Source: SCUN01 sp964355365 (GTDB lineage: Bacteria; Acidobacteriota; Vicinamibacteria; Vicinamibacterales; SCN-69-37). Taken from it: DNA of 13,879 bases. Every line of letters begins with the position of its first letter. Position 1 is the stretch's first letter. A program made the position numbers and the translations under genes. This document shows positions 13,834 through 13,879 of the stretch, in pieces. The stretch is taken from the NCBI GenBank assembly GCA_964355365.1, contig CAYHEX010000081.1, forward strand, positions 1 to 13,879. Reading direction: 5' to 3'. The notes under the pieces are model-generated. The model did not search any database. It saw only the letters and a list, made by a program, of their open reading frames with translations, and was not told the origin of the DNA.

Positions 13834-13879
13834 TCAACGAAATCTGGCCCCCCTGTGATGCCGAAATGTGGCCCCCCCT
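13832..13879 (+). mobile_element. Terminus of an IS21-family-like insertion sequence (partial)
   Basis: From 13832 the sequence begins TGTCAACGAAATCTGG and carries two related units 24 bp apart: CGAAATCTGGCCCCCCT (13838-13854) and CGAAATGTGGCCCCCCCT (13862-13879). A TGT-starting terminus followed by multiple internal repeats is the known architecture of IS21-family ends, where the istA/istB transposase genes follow. The element continues past the right edge, so neither the genes nor the opposite end nor a target duplication can be seen. Confidence 0.6.

Noticed and set aside
13451..13837. 128-codon minus-strand frame across the right repeat region
   Set aside because: It reads through the CGAACC array and hairpin 2 and is Arg/His/Pro/Ser-biased; a different minus frame gives the coding-like remnant ending at 13660.

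Overview
The window is high-GC bacterial DNA that I read as Acidobacteriota (Vicinamibacteria-like). This rests on gene content rather than a marker gene: an ADOP-type FtsX/MacB permease, large secreted glycosidases with LamG and Ig modules, a TolB-propeller amidohydrolase, and intergenic arrays built on GGTTCG. No rRNA, tRNA or CRISPR was seen. The assignment is an inference.

Layout: (1) 1-461, minus: N-terminal part of an ADOP permease running off the left edge. Only 24 bp separates it from a divergent plus-strand pair (486-1768), an atypical SDR/epimerase translationally coupled to a small unknown protein. (2) 1783-10560, minus: three large exported enzymes in a row, transcribed as GH2 glycosidase (Tat signal), TolB-propeller amidohydrolase, then GH127/GH146-type beta-L-arabinofuranosidase with LamG. 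The last two are 11 nt apart. Together they look like a small locus for beta-galactose- and arabinofuranose-containing plant glycans. (3) 10561-10673: a spacer made largely of 9-bp-period GGTTCGNNN repeats. (4) 10674-12324, minus: an AbiE-like two-gene toxin-antitoxin module, with an HTH protein overlapping a nucleotidyltransferase by 17 nt. The nucleotidyltransferase appears to have lost its catalytic core. Upstream is a 63-bp dyad centred exactly on base 12380 that overlaps a good minus-strand promoter. (5) 12473-13474, plus: a stub of a type I restriction methyltransferase (hsdM) broken after about 41 codons, then a coupled pair of a compact ASCH-domain protein and an unrecognised 166-aa protein. 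(6) 13429-13660: two tight hairpins and a second 9-bp repeat array, in the opposite orientation. (7) 13660-13879: the 3' stub of a minus-strand gene that stops exactly where an apparent IS21-family terminus begins. The element continues beyond the window.

The left two-thirds is an ordinary carbohydrate-use region. The right third looks like an eroding defence/mobile island: a broken restriction gene, a probably defanged toxin with an intact regulator and operator, an uncharacterised ASCH pair, repeats and an insertion sequence. The least explained and most interesting parts are the symmetric operator with the AbiE-like pair, and the ASCH plus unknown pair sitting where the body of hsdM should be.
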